DNA of 64,000 nt, taken from Pseudarthrobacter sulfonivorans (lineage in GTDB: Bacteria; Actinomycetota; Actinomycetes; Actinomycetales; Micrococcaceae). The position numbers and the translations under genes were made by a program. The notes beneath the pieces are model-generated. The model worked only from the letters and a program-made list of their open reading frames with translations, was not told the DNA's origin and did no database searches. The stretch is taken from NCBI RefSeq assembly GCF_001484605.1, contig NZ_CP013747.1:1054001-1118000 (forward strand), read 5' to 3'. The first letter of the stretch is position 1, and every line of letters starts with the position of its first letter. Positions 45,012 to 52,738 of this stretch are shown one piece after another.

Positions 45012-45311
45012 ATGGATTTCTACGCCATTAACGCACTGCGTGAGAACCACGCGGGGTGGTCCCTGCTCCGCGCTCAGAACGCCCCGCTGGCCGTCAGTTT
45101 CTTCATCAAGGCCTTCACCGGGCCTAACCAACGGGACATCGGCCGGCAGGAACTCATTGACCACCTCGATGATGTCCTGTTCGGCCTCCGTCGAATCCGA
45201 GCCTGGCGAAACTCCCGGTGGCCTGTCCTTTCCAAGAACACGGAAGTAATCTGGAGTCTCCAGACCGGTCACAATCACGGGAGATGCCATTACAATCCCG
45301 CACCGAACTGA
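45012..45311 (+). pseudogene. Truncated DUF3375 (Wadjet JetA-like) protein
   Basis: The first about 62 residues match the N-terminus of DUF3375 proteins: MDFYAINALRENHAGWSLLR, then APLAVSFFIKAFTGPN and ELIDHLDDVLFGLR. DUF3375 is JetA, the kleisin-like subunit of the Wadjet (JetABCD) plasmid-defence complex, normally about 480 residues. Here homology stops at about 45197, where a degenerate dispersed repeat (45199-45220) begins. The remaining frame (WRNSRWPVLSKN...) is unrelated. No jetB, jetC or jetD is in the window. Conclusion: a relic, not a working system. Confidence 0.68.
45199..45220 (+). repeat. Degenerate dispersed repeat at the DUF3375 truncation
   Basis: GAGCCTGGCGAAACTCCCGGTG resembles GAGCCTGTCGAAACC(A)CCGGTG with a few changes. 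It starts exactly where the DUF3375 similarity ends. Confidence 0.5.
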
Positions 45312-45379
45312 ATCCCCTGCCAGGCCATACGAACGCGCGGGCAGCAGGAAAAGTAACGTCCTTCAACCGAGGGAAGACC

Positions 45380-45739
45380 ATGAGTACAGAACCGGCCCCC
45401 AGCCCTGATCCCGGCCAAGGTGCTAGCGGCATCCCGCCGGAGAACGCCGGCACCCGCAGTCGCATCGCCGTTACGCGGGCTGGAATGGCCTGGGCAGCGA
45501 CGGTGGCGGCACTGATCCTGCTGATCCTTCTGATCATCTTCATCGTCCAGAACCAGGACGACATGACGGTACGGTTCATCGGCCTCGAAGGCACCATCGC
45601 ATCCGGTGTCGCGCTGTTTATAGCTGCTGTGGGAGGCGGCGTGCTCGTCGCTGTTGCCGGCGCTGCACGGATCCTGCAGCTCAGATCCCGCACGCGGCAC
45701 CAACTGCCAGCCCCTCCCCGGACTGACCGGCGGGCCTGA
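45380..45739 (+). CDS. LapA domain (DUF1049) membrane protein
   Basis: A 119-residue protein. A polar Pro/Ser-rich start (about 1-30) is followed by two helices: WAATVAALILLILLIIFIVQ and IASGVALFIAAVGGGVLVAV. Between them is QNQDDMTVRFIGLEG, the LapA signature. LapA proteins work in envelope lipid or LPS-related assembly in proteobacteria; the role in Actinobacteria is unknown. GGGAAGA precedes the ATG. It lies among defence-related relics without obvious partnership. Confidence 0.85.
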   Translation: MSTEPAPSPDPGQGASGIPPENAGTRSRIAVTRAGMAWAATVAALILLILLIIFIVQNQDDMTVRFIGLEGTIASGVALFIAAVGGGVLVAVAGAARILQLRSRTRHQLPAPPRTDRRA

Positions 45740-45787
45740 GCGCTTTGACTGGCGCCGGCGAGGGCGGCAGCTTGGCGTCGGAGCCGG

Positions 45788-45904
45788 ATGTTTACGATTC
45801 TTTCCAAGGCATCCAGCCACCGGAACATCAAAATCCGCAAACTGGCCGACGACATCCTCGCCACGCTCCCCGGAGGGCCTTCCCGCACACACTTCGAGCC
45901 CTAG
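45788..45904 (+). pseudogene. Possible ANTAR-domain 3' relic
   Basis: A 38-codon stub whose residues MFTILSKASSHRNIKIRKLADDILA resemble (when split) the end of an ANTAR RNA-binding domain, in which a Leu..AS..RN.K.R..A pattern is normal. No ribosome binding site and no upstream part is present. Low confidence; a search against ANTAR profiles would decide. Confidence 0.3.
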
Positions 45905-45950
45905 CCGCAACCGTACAAATGCCGTACCTTGACTGACGGAGGTACAGACG

Positions 45951-46220
45951 ATGGCAAGCACTAAAACACGGCGCTTGGAATTGCGCACGGATGAGACCAC
46001 GGATGAGTTAATCACGGAGGCTGCCGACCTTCTGCACGTGTCCAAGTCGGCGTTCGTCACCGAGGCCGCCCGGCAGGCCGCACAAAAAGTCATCTTGCGT
46101 TCGGACATCACTCTCATGGCACCCGAGGTCTTCGACGCCATGATGGCATCGCTGAACGCTCCGGACGAATCCGCAGAACTCGCCGCACTCGCCCACCTGC
46201 CGCGGCTTATCGGCCCATGA
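45951..46220 (+). CDS. TacA-like DUF1778 antitoxin
   Basis: An 89-residue ribbon-helix-helix antitoxin: RRLELRTDETTDELITEAAD, then LHVSKSAFVTEAARQAAQKVI, followed by a toxin-binding tail with MAPEVFDAMMASLNAPDE. GGAGGT lies upstream of the ATG. Its stop overlaps the acetyltransferase start by 4 bases (ATGA), as in TacAT pairs. Confidence 0.92.
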   Translation: MASTKTRRLELRTDETTDELITEAADLLHVSKSAFVTEAARQAAQKVILRSDITLMAPEVFDAMMASLNAPDESAELAALAHLPRLIGP

Positions 46221-46762
46221 ACAAACCGACTTTTCACACCACGAAACTGGCCCCCGGGTATGACCTGGGGGCCTTTGACTGCGGCGAAGCCGCCTACAAC
46301 GAGTGGCTGACGGACCACTCGGTGCAAGCCGTGGAGGCCGGTTCGAGCATGGTCTACCTTCTTCTGGAGGGCAGCCCTGAAACGGACGAGCGGGTGGTCG
46401 GATACTTCGCGATCTGCCCCACCTTGGTAGTCCGCGACGGCATGCCGAAACCGCTCCAGCGAAAAGAACTGCGCAATGGCCCAGGGTGGCTCTTGGCCAA
46501 GTTGGCCCTCGATAGTTCCCTGCGCGGCGACAAGGTCAACCAGTGGGGCTGGCAGCTTCTGCGGGTGGCACTGGAGACAATCATGGATGCCGCGGAGCTC
46601 GGTGGTGGCCAGATCATCGTGGTCGAGGCCGACAATCCTGGCTTGGTGGGCCGGTACACCCGCCACGGATTTATCCCAACCGGAGGCGATAACCTGAGGC
46701 TTCACATGAAGGTTGCAACAGCCAGGGCGTACCTCCGTTCTGCCAACGGGCCGGAAGCGTGA
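46217..46762 (+). CDS. TacT-like GNAT acetyltransferase toxin
   Basis: A 181-residue GNAT-fold toxin of the group that acetylates charged tRNA and stops translation. It starts with the family-typical FDCGEAAYNEWL. The acetyl-CoA loop is LRGDKVNQWGWQLL (R-G-x-K-x-x-x-x-G). The catalytic Tyr is in YTRHGFIPTG. It overlaps both the antitoxin (4 bases) and the downstream GGDEF gene (GTGA), so all three could be translated from one message. Confidence 0.93.
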   Translation: MNKPTFHTTKLAPGYDLGAFDCGEAAYNEWLTDHSVQAVEAGSSMVYLLLEGSPETDERVVGYFAICPTLVVRDGMPKPLQRKELRNGPGWLLAKLALDSSLRGDKVNQWGWQLLRVALETIMDAAELGGGQIIVVEADNPGLVGRYTRHGFIPTGGDNLRLHMKVATARAYLRSANGPEA

Positions 46763-48090
46763 AGGACACTCCGTCCACCACGCCGCGCTCCTTTAGCCTG
46801 CAGCGTGAATGGTCCGGGGCATTCACGCTGATGCTGCTGGCCCTGTTCATCGGCGCGGCGGTCACTGTCGTCGGAGTCCGGTTTGTGGTGAACGAGATGG
46901 AAGCTGCCACCGCCCGGCTCCAGGCCGAGTACGGCAGTGTCGCGGAGCTGACGGCCGCCCTTGAGACGCATGAGCAGCTGGGACACCAGTTGCTCGCGGC
47001 GGCACCCGTGAACCGGGAGGCATTTGTCCTGGAACAAAAGGAAATTGAGGAGCTCTTCCGGGCGGCCGCCGCAGCCGAGGCTGCGGACGAAGGCCGGCCC
47101 GATGCCCTGTCCGCGGCACAGCAGGACTGGCAGGCCGGCCTGGAGAACGGTGGCCTCTGGAGTTCCAACGTTCTGGAGCTCACGGGAAACAGTGCGGCTA
47201 ACGCCCCTGCCTTCGCCGCTGCCAGCTCGTCCGTCCGGACGCAGCTGGCCGCCATCCAGCAGTCCTCCCTCCAGGCGCTGAACAGGGGGCTCGTGGACAC
47301 GCGCGAGCTCGAAGGCCTCCTGGTGGTTGGCCGGATCGGGCTGTTCGTGGTGGCCATCGGCGCCACCCTGTACTTCCGCCGCCGGGTGGTCAAGGACCTG
47401 ATGTGGCCCGTCAACAGCCTCCGACGGGGCGTCCTGAAGCTGCAATCCGGCGACTACAGCCACCGCCTGGACGTGGCCCGGCGCGACGAGCTGGGCGAGG
47501 TGGCCGTGGCGTTCAACGGGATGGCCGCATCGCTGCAGGACAGCCATAAAGCCCTGACGCACCGTGCCACGCACGATGACCTCACCGGGCTCGCCAACCG
47601 TGCGGCCCTGGCCGAGCGTCTGCTGGCGTCCTTCGAGCCGGACAGCGACCGCCGGACGCGGCACGAGGGCCTGCTGTTCATCGACATCGACGATTTCAAG
47701 GACGTCAACGATTCCTTGGGCCATGAGGGCGGCGACGCGCTGCTGGCCCAGCTGGCCGAGCGGCTGCGGGCCAGCGTCCGCAGCCACGACTTGGTGGCCC
47801 GGCTGGGAGGCGACGAGTTCGCCGTCGTGGTTTTGGATAACGACGACGGCACTCCGGCAACGGGGCCCGTCGCCGAGCGGATCTATGAGGCTCTTAGCGA
47901 GCCGTTCGTGATTGGTGACCGCTCGTTGCGGGTGTCACTGAGCATGGGGGTCGCGCAGCGCACCGCGGACACCGCGGACGTGACGGAGCTGCTGCGGCAG
48001 GCCGATTCGGCCATGTACCGGGCCAAGCTCGGCGGCAAGGCCCGGTACGAGGTCCACGGCGGGGAATCACCGGTGGTCGAGCCTGTCTAG
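46759..48090 (+). CDS. Membrane HAMP-GGDEF diguanylate cyclase
   Basis: A 443-residue sensor. TM1 is about 18-42, an extracytoplasmic helical domain 43-190, TM2 about 193-212, HAMP about 214-268 (VNSLRRGVLKLQSGDYSHRL), and GGDEF about 280-435 with intact RLGGDEFAVVVLDND. It makes c-di-GMP in response to an external or periplasm-like signal. GTG start overlaps the tacT-like stop. The final residues PVVEPV and the stop come from the dispersed repeat, which is shared with the convergent dehydrogenase. Confidence 0.94.
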   Translation: MKDTPSTTPRSFSLQREWSGAFTLMLLALFIGAAVTVVGVRFVVNEMEAATARLQAEYGSVAELTAALETHEQLGHQLLAAAPVNREAFVLEQKEIEELFRAAAAAEAADEGRPDALSAAQQDWQAGLENGGLWSSNVLELTGNSAANAPAFAAASSSVRTQLAAIQQSSLQALNRGLVDTRELEGLLVVGRIGLFVVAIGATLYFRRRVVKDLMWPVNSLRRGVLKLQSGDYSHRLDVARRDELGEVAVAFNGMAASLQDSHKALTHRATHDDLTGLANRAALAERLLASFEPDSDRRTRHEGLLFIDIDDFKDVNDSLGHEGGDALLAQLAERLRASVRSHDLVARLGGDEFAVVVLDNDDGTPATGPVAERIYEALSEPFVIGDRSLRVSLSMGVAQRTADTADVTELLRQADSAMYRAKLGGKARYEVHGGESPVVEPV

Positions 48091-48092
48091 AC
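48070..48092 (+). repeat. Dispersed-repeat copy carrying two convergent stop codons
   Basis: CCGGTGGTCGAGCCTGTC (48070-48087) then TAGAC. The palindrome CTAG at 48087-48090 supplies TAG for the GGDEF gene on the plus strand and TAG for the dehydrogenase on the minus strand. Confidence 0.75.
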
Positions 48093-49073
48093 GACTGCGT
48101 TGACCGCAGCATCACCGTTCAACACGCGCGCGATGTCGCCCACTACTGTCGTCCCCATCGCGGCGTTCGACATGTCGGTGAATGCTCCGATATGCGGCGT
48201 AAACAGCGTGCGGGGGGCTTTCAGCAGCGGATGATCCGCGGGCGGGGGCTCCGGCGTGAAGGCGTCCGCCGCGTATCCCCCGAGCGCTCCTGAGCTGAGC
48301 GCCTCGGCGATCGCAGGGCCATCGACGAGGTCGCCGCGTGCCGCGTTGACCAGAAGCGTTCCCGGCTTCAGTCGTTGCAGAACGTCCCCGGAGACAATCG
48401 GGGTGCCATTGGGGGCGCTGGGCAGGTGCAGAGTGATCACGTCGCACAGCAGGAAGATCTCGTCGAGCGAGGCAGGTGTTACTCCTGCGGCGTGCATCAC
48501 CTCAGCCGGCACAAACGGGTCGTGAGCGAGGAGCCTTGGCCCGAACCCTTGGGCCCGCCGCGCGACGGCCTGCCCAATGCGGCCAAACCCCACAACGCCC
48601 ATGGTCCGCCCGGACAGCTGCGGGCCGAAGAATCGGTCCCATCGGCCAGCCATTACGCTCGCATGTGCCGGCACAATCTGGCGCGCAAGGGCCAGCAGAA
48701 GTCCGAGCGTGAGGTCCGCCACGGCGTCCGAGTTGCCACCCGGCGCGTTGACCACCGTGATACCTCTCTTGCGGGCTGCTTCCAGATCGATGTTGTCTGT
48801 GCCCACACCGTGCTTGGCGATCACCCGGAGCCGCGGCGCGGCATCCATGACCTGCGCATCCACAATGTCAAGACCCACCAAGAGCGCGTCGCAAGAGCCG
48901 ACCTGTTGGGCCAGGTCCGCCGTGCTCAAAGGGTGCTGACCGGACGCACGCCGCGCCTGCAGTCCGTGCCGGCGCAGTTCGTCCCAGGGCTCCTCCGAGT
49001 GTTGTCCGAAGCTCGGCGTGGTGATGAGAACGTCACCCAGTGCAAGGCCGGGCCCGTCTTCCAGGTCCGTCAT
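48087..49073 (-). CDS. D-isomer-specific 2-hydroxyacid dehydrogenase
   Basis: A 328-residue NAD-dependent enzyme of the SerA/phosphoglycerate dehydrogenase group. The Rossmann motif is GVVGFGRIGQAVA. The catalytic Arg is in LVNAARGDLVDG, Glu in AADAFTPEPP, and His in FTPHIGAFT. ATG 49073 chosen with GAGGGG upstream; an earlier start would overlap the transporter gene. It ends in a shared repeat with the GGDEF gene. Downstream of the Nramp-like gene, it probably belongs to the acid-sugar catabolic set. Confidence 0.9.
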   Translation of the reverse strand: MTDLEDGPGLALGDVLITTPSFGQHSEEPWDELRRHGLQARRASGQHPLSTADLAQQVGSCDALLVGLDIVDAQVMDAAPRLRVIAKHGVGTDNIDLEAARKRGITVVNAPGGNSDAVADLTLGLLLALARQIVPAHASVMAGRWDRFFGPQLSGRTMGVVGFGRIGQAVARRAQGFGPRLLAHDPFVPAEVMHAAGVTPASLDEIFLLCDVITLHLPSAPNGTPIVSGDVLQRLKPGTLLVNAARGDLVDGPAIAEALSSGALGGYAADAFTPEPPPADHPLLKAPRTLFTPHIGAFTDMSNAAMGTTVVGDIARVLNGDAAVNAVV

Positions 49074-49095
49074 CGTCTGTCCCCTCAGGCTGTTC

Positions 49096-50508
49096 TTAAC
49101 CAATTTTCACTCCGAACACCTGCGTGATCGTGTAGATGCCCAGCGCAGTGATGGCGAGGCTCGAAAGTACCAGCATGCCTGTGTTGAGCATGCCCCCGCG
49201 GAAGCGCTCCGGGACCTCGCGGCGCAGGTGCCAGGTAGCGAAGACGACGGCGACAAGGAAGATTCCGCTGGCGATCCCGCCGATTTGGACCATGAGCAGC
49301 GGGGACTGGATGAAGAGGAACGAGACCGCCCAGATCGGCGGGAGGATGAGGACCAGGGCGCGGATGGTGCGCTGACGCTGTTCAGGGTTGCGCCAGTCGA
49401 TGACTCCCAGCAGTCCCAGCGTGTTGGCCCACAGCCGTGGGACGCTTGCGCAGGATGCGAGGAAGGTCTTGGCAAGGATGACTGCCGCGGCAATCAGGAA
49501 GAAGACTCCGCCCCAGTCGCCGAGCACGCTGCTCCAGACCTTCGAGAGAGTGCTGATCATCTCCATGCCCTTGGGCACCAGCCCCTGGGGGTGCAGCACT
49601 GCGGCGCCGATGATGTAGAAGGCCAGAGTGCATGCAGTACACACAACCCAGCTCAGCAGGACATCGAGCTTCAGGACTTTCAGCCATCCCTCAGCGCGCT
49701 TGGCCCGCGCCTCGCTGCCATCATCCGGACCGATCCAGCGCGCGTACCCCTTCTCCAGGCACCAATACGTGTAGGTCGTCATCTCGTCGGCCCCGACGCC
49801 CGTCAGTCCGAACATGGCGACGGCGATGCCGATCGTGCCCACCGGGATGGCGAAGGCGAGCCCGGTCGCAAGGTCCACGGGGCCGTAGGAGAACTCCGTG
49901 AAGGGCAGGCCCACGGCGAGTGCGACGGTGGCCAGCGTGGTGAACGCGATGGCGATGACAGCGATGCGTTCAATGAGGCTGTAGCGGTTCAGGTACACCA
50001 CGCCGACAGTCACGATCAGGATGATGACAGTCCAAATGAGGAGCGACGGGAAGCTCAGCGGCTTGTCCACGATCGGAAGGAGTAGCGAACAGGCAGTCAC
50101 CGCCCCGCCGATGATCCCTCCGCGCTGGAGCATCTTGGCGATGTCCATGCCGATCCACAGAACGTTGATCCAGCTGATGCGGCCGATTTTTGGCCCCACC
50201 TGCGCGTAGCCTTCGAGGGCGGTCTTGCCGGAAAGAATGGACCAGCGGGCGAGCTCCAGTTGCACCCATACCTTCACTGCGGCGCTGATAATCACCAGCC
50301 AGAGGAGGACAAAGCCAGCCTGGGCACCGAGGGCGGTTGTGGTGATGAGCTCACCGGATCCGACAACCGCGGCGGACAACAGCATCCCGGGACCGAGGTA
50401 GCGGAACCGCCCACGGAAGGTTGTTGGCGGCTCCAGGGCGTCTTCTTTACGGAGCACATAGGGGTCGGGCACGCCCGGGGGCGTAACGGTTACTGTCGTC
50501 GCTGACAT
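49096..50508 (-). CDS. Nramp-related transporter without the DPGN motif
   Basis: A 470-residue membrane protein with 11 or so helices. It starts with the Nramp-like FRGRFRYLGPGMLLSAAVVGSGE in place of the metal-binding DPGN of helix 1. The helix 6 region is AVAMFGLTGVGADEMTTYTYWCLEKGY rather than an MPH motif. It therefore belongs to a divergent branch that may carry magnesium or an organic substrate rather than manganese. It lies between an aldolase and a dehydrogenase gene on the same strand, so an organic acid-linked substrate is plausible (inference). Confidence 0.85.
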   Translation of the reverse strand: MSATTVTVTPPGVPDPYVLRKEDALEPPTTFRGRFRYLGPGMLLSAAVVGSGELITTTALGAQAGFVLLWLVIISAAVKVWVQLELARWSILSGKTALEGYAQVGPKIGRISWINVLWIGMDIAKMLQRGGIIGGAVTACSLLLPIVDKPLSFPSLLIWTVIILIVTVGVVYLNRYSLIERIAVIAIAFTTLATVALAVGLPFTEFSYGPVDLATGLAFAIPVGTIGIAVAMFGLTGVGADEMTTYTYWCLEKGYARWIGPDDGSEARAKRAEGWLKVLKLDVLLSWVVCTACTLAFYIIGAAVLHPQGLVPKGMEMISTLSKVWSSVLGDWGGVFFLIAAAVILAKTFLASCASVPRLWANTLGLLGVIDWRNPEQRQRTIRALVLILPPIWAVSFLFIQSPLLMVQIGGIASGIFLVAVVFATWHLRREVPERFRGGMLNTGMLVLSSLAITALGIYTITQVFGVKIG

Positions 50509-50679
50509 GGGACTCCTTGATATGGGACCAAACGGCCGCCGCAGATCGAAATATGGGTTGGGATAAACAGGGGAAAAATGAGGTGAAGCGGACGCACGTC
50601 ATCGGTGCGAAGTGTGTGGATCCATCGATGCGTGTTCGACGGAAAGTGTCATGCCTGACGCGGGTCAGAAAGTTTCGGG

Positions 50680-51468
50680 TCAGCCCTTAGTGTTGACGGC
50701 GCTGGTGGCGGCGGCGAGATGGGCCTTGGCGATCTGTTCCAGGTGGGTGAGGTCCGAGGCGATGGTGGTGAACGTGTAGCCCTGGCTGAGCCGAAGTGCG
50801 GCCACGTCCCCCGCGGGTGTGTGGATGCCCGCGGCGATGCCGGCGGAGGCTGCGGCCTCGGCGATGGTCTTCAGCGCGGCGTTGAATTCGGTTTCGATCG
50901 CGGGGTCCCCGGGGAATGCCCCGCCCACGGCGATGGCCAGGTCTGACGGGCCCACATAGATGCCGTCCAGGCCCGGGGTAGCGCAGATTTCCTTGACGTT
51001 GGCCAGACCGTCCGGTGTTTCGATCATGGCGAACACCAGCGTGGTGGCGTTGGCTTCGGCCGGCACCGGCCCGATCCGCAGGGCGGAGCGCATGGGTCCG
51101 TAGGAGCGTCCGCCCATGGGCGGGTACTTGGCTGCGGCAACGGCGGCGGCCGCATCAGCTGCCGTATTGACCAGCGGAACGATGACGCCCACGGCACCGG
51201 CGTCCAGGGCCTTTCCGATCGCGGTCAGGTTGTTGTCCTCCACCCGGACCATGCCGACGGCGGTGTGCCCGGCGTCGATGGCCATCAGACCGTTGAGCAC
51301 ACCCGAGTAGCCGAGCAGACCGTGCTGCGCGTCGAGTGCCACGTAGTCGTAGCCGAGCCGGCCGATGCGTTCGGTGGCCACGGGCGCGTCCAGCACTGCC
51401 CAGTAGCCCACCGCCTGTTCCCGGGCGCGGATCTTGCGGGCGAATTCGAGGGCCAGTTCGGATGTCAT
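50680..51468 (-). CDS. HpcH/HpaI-type class II aldolase
   Basis: A 262-residue metal-dependent aldolase of the 2-keto-3-deoxyglucarate/4-hydroxy-2-oxoheptanedioate group. The barrel shows DAQHGLLGYSG (catalytic His), metal-binding Glu in MIETPDGLANV, and Asp in IYVGPSDLAIAVGG. It cleaves 2-keto-4-hydroxy acids to pyruvate plus an aldehyde. ATG 51468 is chosen since the sequence MTSELALEFARKIRAREQ begins the family alignment; upstream codons are antisense to the reductase. Part of the acid-sugar cluster with the Nramp-like gene and the reductase. Confidence 0.9.
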   Translation of the reverse strand: MTSELALEFARKIRAREQAVGYWAVLDAPVATERIGRLGYDYVALDAQHGLLGYSGVLNGLMAIDAGHTAVGMVRVEDNNLTAIGKALDAGAVGVIVPLVNTAADAAAAVAAAKYPPMGGRSYGPMRSALRIGPVPAEANATTLVFAMIETPDGLANVKEICATPGLDGIYVGPSDLAIAVGGAFPGDPAIETEFNAALKTIAEAAASAGIAAGIHTPAGDVAALRLSQGYTFTTIASDLTHLEQIAKAHLAAATSAVNTKG

Positions 51469-51547
51469 ACGGAATCTTTTACCTTCAGGTCGGGTGTTCG
51501 GAAAAGCGGATCGGGATAGGTAATGCAGGAAGATATCCCAGAATGCG

Positions 51548-52537
51548 TCAGCGGTTGTAGGCGGGCATCGGGCCGCGGAGTCCGGCTCCAACGGCGTCGC
51601 ACGCCTCCACGACGTCGGCCGGGAGCGGCCCGTTGGCCACCGCGGCGATGTTGGCCTGGAGCTGTTCCACCTTGGAACCGCCCAGCAGCATGGAGCCCAC
51701 GCCGTCGCGGTAGGCCAGCCACCGCAGCGACAGCTCGGCAAGCGTGATGCCAAGCTCCTTCGCAACAAGGGAAAGTTCGTTAATGGCGTCGAACAGCTGC
51801 CGGTCCCAGTAGCGCTGGGTGTACATGGCGGCAAGTTTGGAGTCGCCGTAGCGGCCCTCGGTGGGCTTGGCCTCGAAGCTGTGCTTGCCGGTGAGCAGGC
51901 CGCCGCCCAGGGGGTTGTAAACCATGGTGTGGACATTGTGCGTGGCCGCGAATTCGAGGTACTCCTCCTCAACCCGGCGCGCCACCAGGTTGTACAGCTG
52001 CTGCGCGACGACGGGCCGCGGCGCCCCCACTTCGCGCGCCACGTGGATGACGTCGGCGATCTGCCAGGCGGCGAAGTTGGACACACCCAGGGCGCCGATC
52101 TTCCCCTCGGCAACCAGCTCCGCCACCGTGGACAGGGTCTGGTGCAGGGGCGTGGCCCGGTCCGGCTGGTGCAGGTAGAACAGGTCGATGCTGTCCACGC
52201 CGAGCCGGCGGAGGCTGCCCTCCACACTGCTGCGCAGCCCGGCCGGGGACAGGGGTGAGTTCGCTCCGTGGTCCGGGTGCGGCATGCCGGCCTTGGACGC
52301 GAGGATGACCTCGCCGCGCCGTTCCTTCAGGAGGCGGGACAGCATTTCCTCCGTGGCTCCCCCCACATAGGCGTTTGCGGTGTCGATGGTGGTGATGCCG
52401 GCGTCGAGCGCCTCCTCCACCATCCGCCCCGCGGTGGCCTCGTCAACGGTGTCGCCGAACGTCATGGTTCCCAGTACCAGCCGGGAGATGGGGAGTCTCA
52501 GGCCGTCCACCTGGGTGCCTTCGGGCTGCTTGCTCAT
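51548..52537 (-). CDS. Aldo/keto reductase
   Basis: A 329-residue NADPH-dependent reductase with the full tetrad: Asp in TIDTANAYVGG, the Tyr four residues later, Lys in ILASKAGMP, and His in LFYLHQPD. The C-terminal NADPH loop has LGGSKVEQLQANI. ATG 52537. It is the first gene of the leftward group and shares the control region 52538-52738 with the divergent kinase-dehydrogenase fusion, so it is probably coregulated with it. Confidence 0.92.
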   Translation of the reverse strand: MSKQPEGTQVDGLRLPISRLVLGTMTFGDTVDEATAGRMVEEALDAGITTIDTANAYVGGATEEMLSRLLKERRGEVILASKAGMPHPDHGANSPLSPAGLRSSVEGSLRRLGVDSIDLFYLHQPDRATPLHQTLSTVAELVAEGKIGALGVSNFAAWQIADVIHVAREVGAPRPVVAQQLYNLVARRVEEEYLEFAATHNVHTMVYNPLGGGLLTGKHSFEAKPTEGRYGDSKLAAMYTQRYWDRQLFDAINELSLVAKELGITLAELSLRWLAYRDGVGSMLLGGSKVEQLQANIAAVANGPLPADVVEACDAVGAGLRGPMPAYNR

Positions 52538-52627
52538 GCGTTGATTCCTCGAGGTTGCTGTGCTTGGTAGATCGGACCATGACGCTATCGCTGATCTCCG
52601 GCCGTGTTCCCCATCACTCTGGCATCT

Positions 52628-52644
52628 TTGCGCGTAACGCGCAA
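52628..52644. promoter_or_regulatory. Perfect palindrome TTGCGCGTAACGCGCAA, candidate operator
   Basis: Two 8-bp arms around a single central A, in the divergent region between the reductase and the fusion gene. A related, imperfect site (TTAGCGCAATTCGTGCAA, 52650-52667) follows 5 bases later. The DeoR regulator encoded downstream is the natural candidate binder. Confidence 0.6.
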
Positions 52645-52738
52645 GTCGCTTAGCGCAATTCGTGCAACCGTGTCATGATGTAAGCATCCCGCTTCCGGCG
52701 GGGTCACAGCCAATGACGTACCCATGGAGAGGAACAAC

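Noticed and set aside
44529..46762. A complete new defence island
   Set aside because: The only defence-type gene besides toxin-antitoxin pairs is the truncated jetA relic. No effector, nuclease or ATPase partner is intact.
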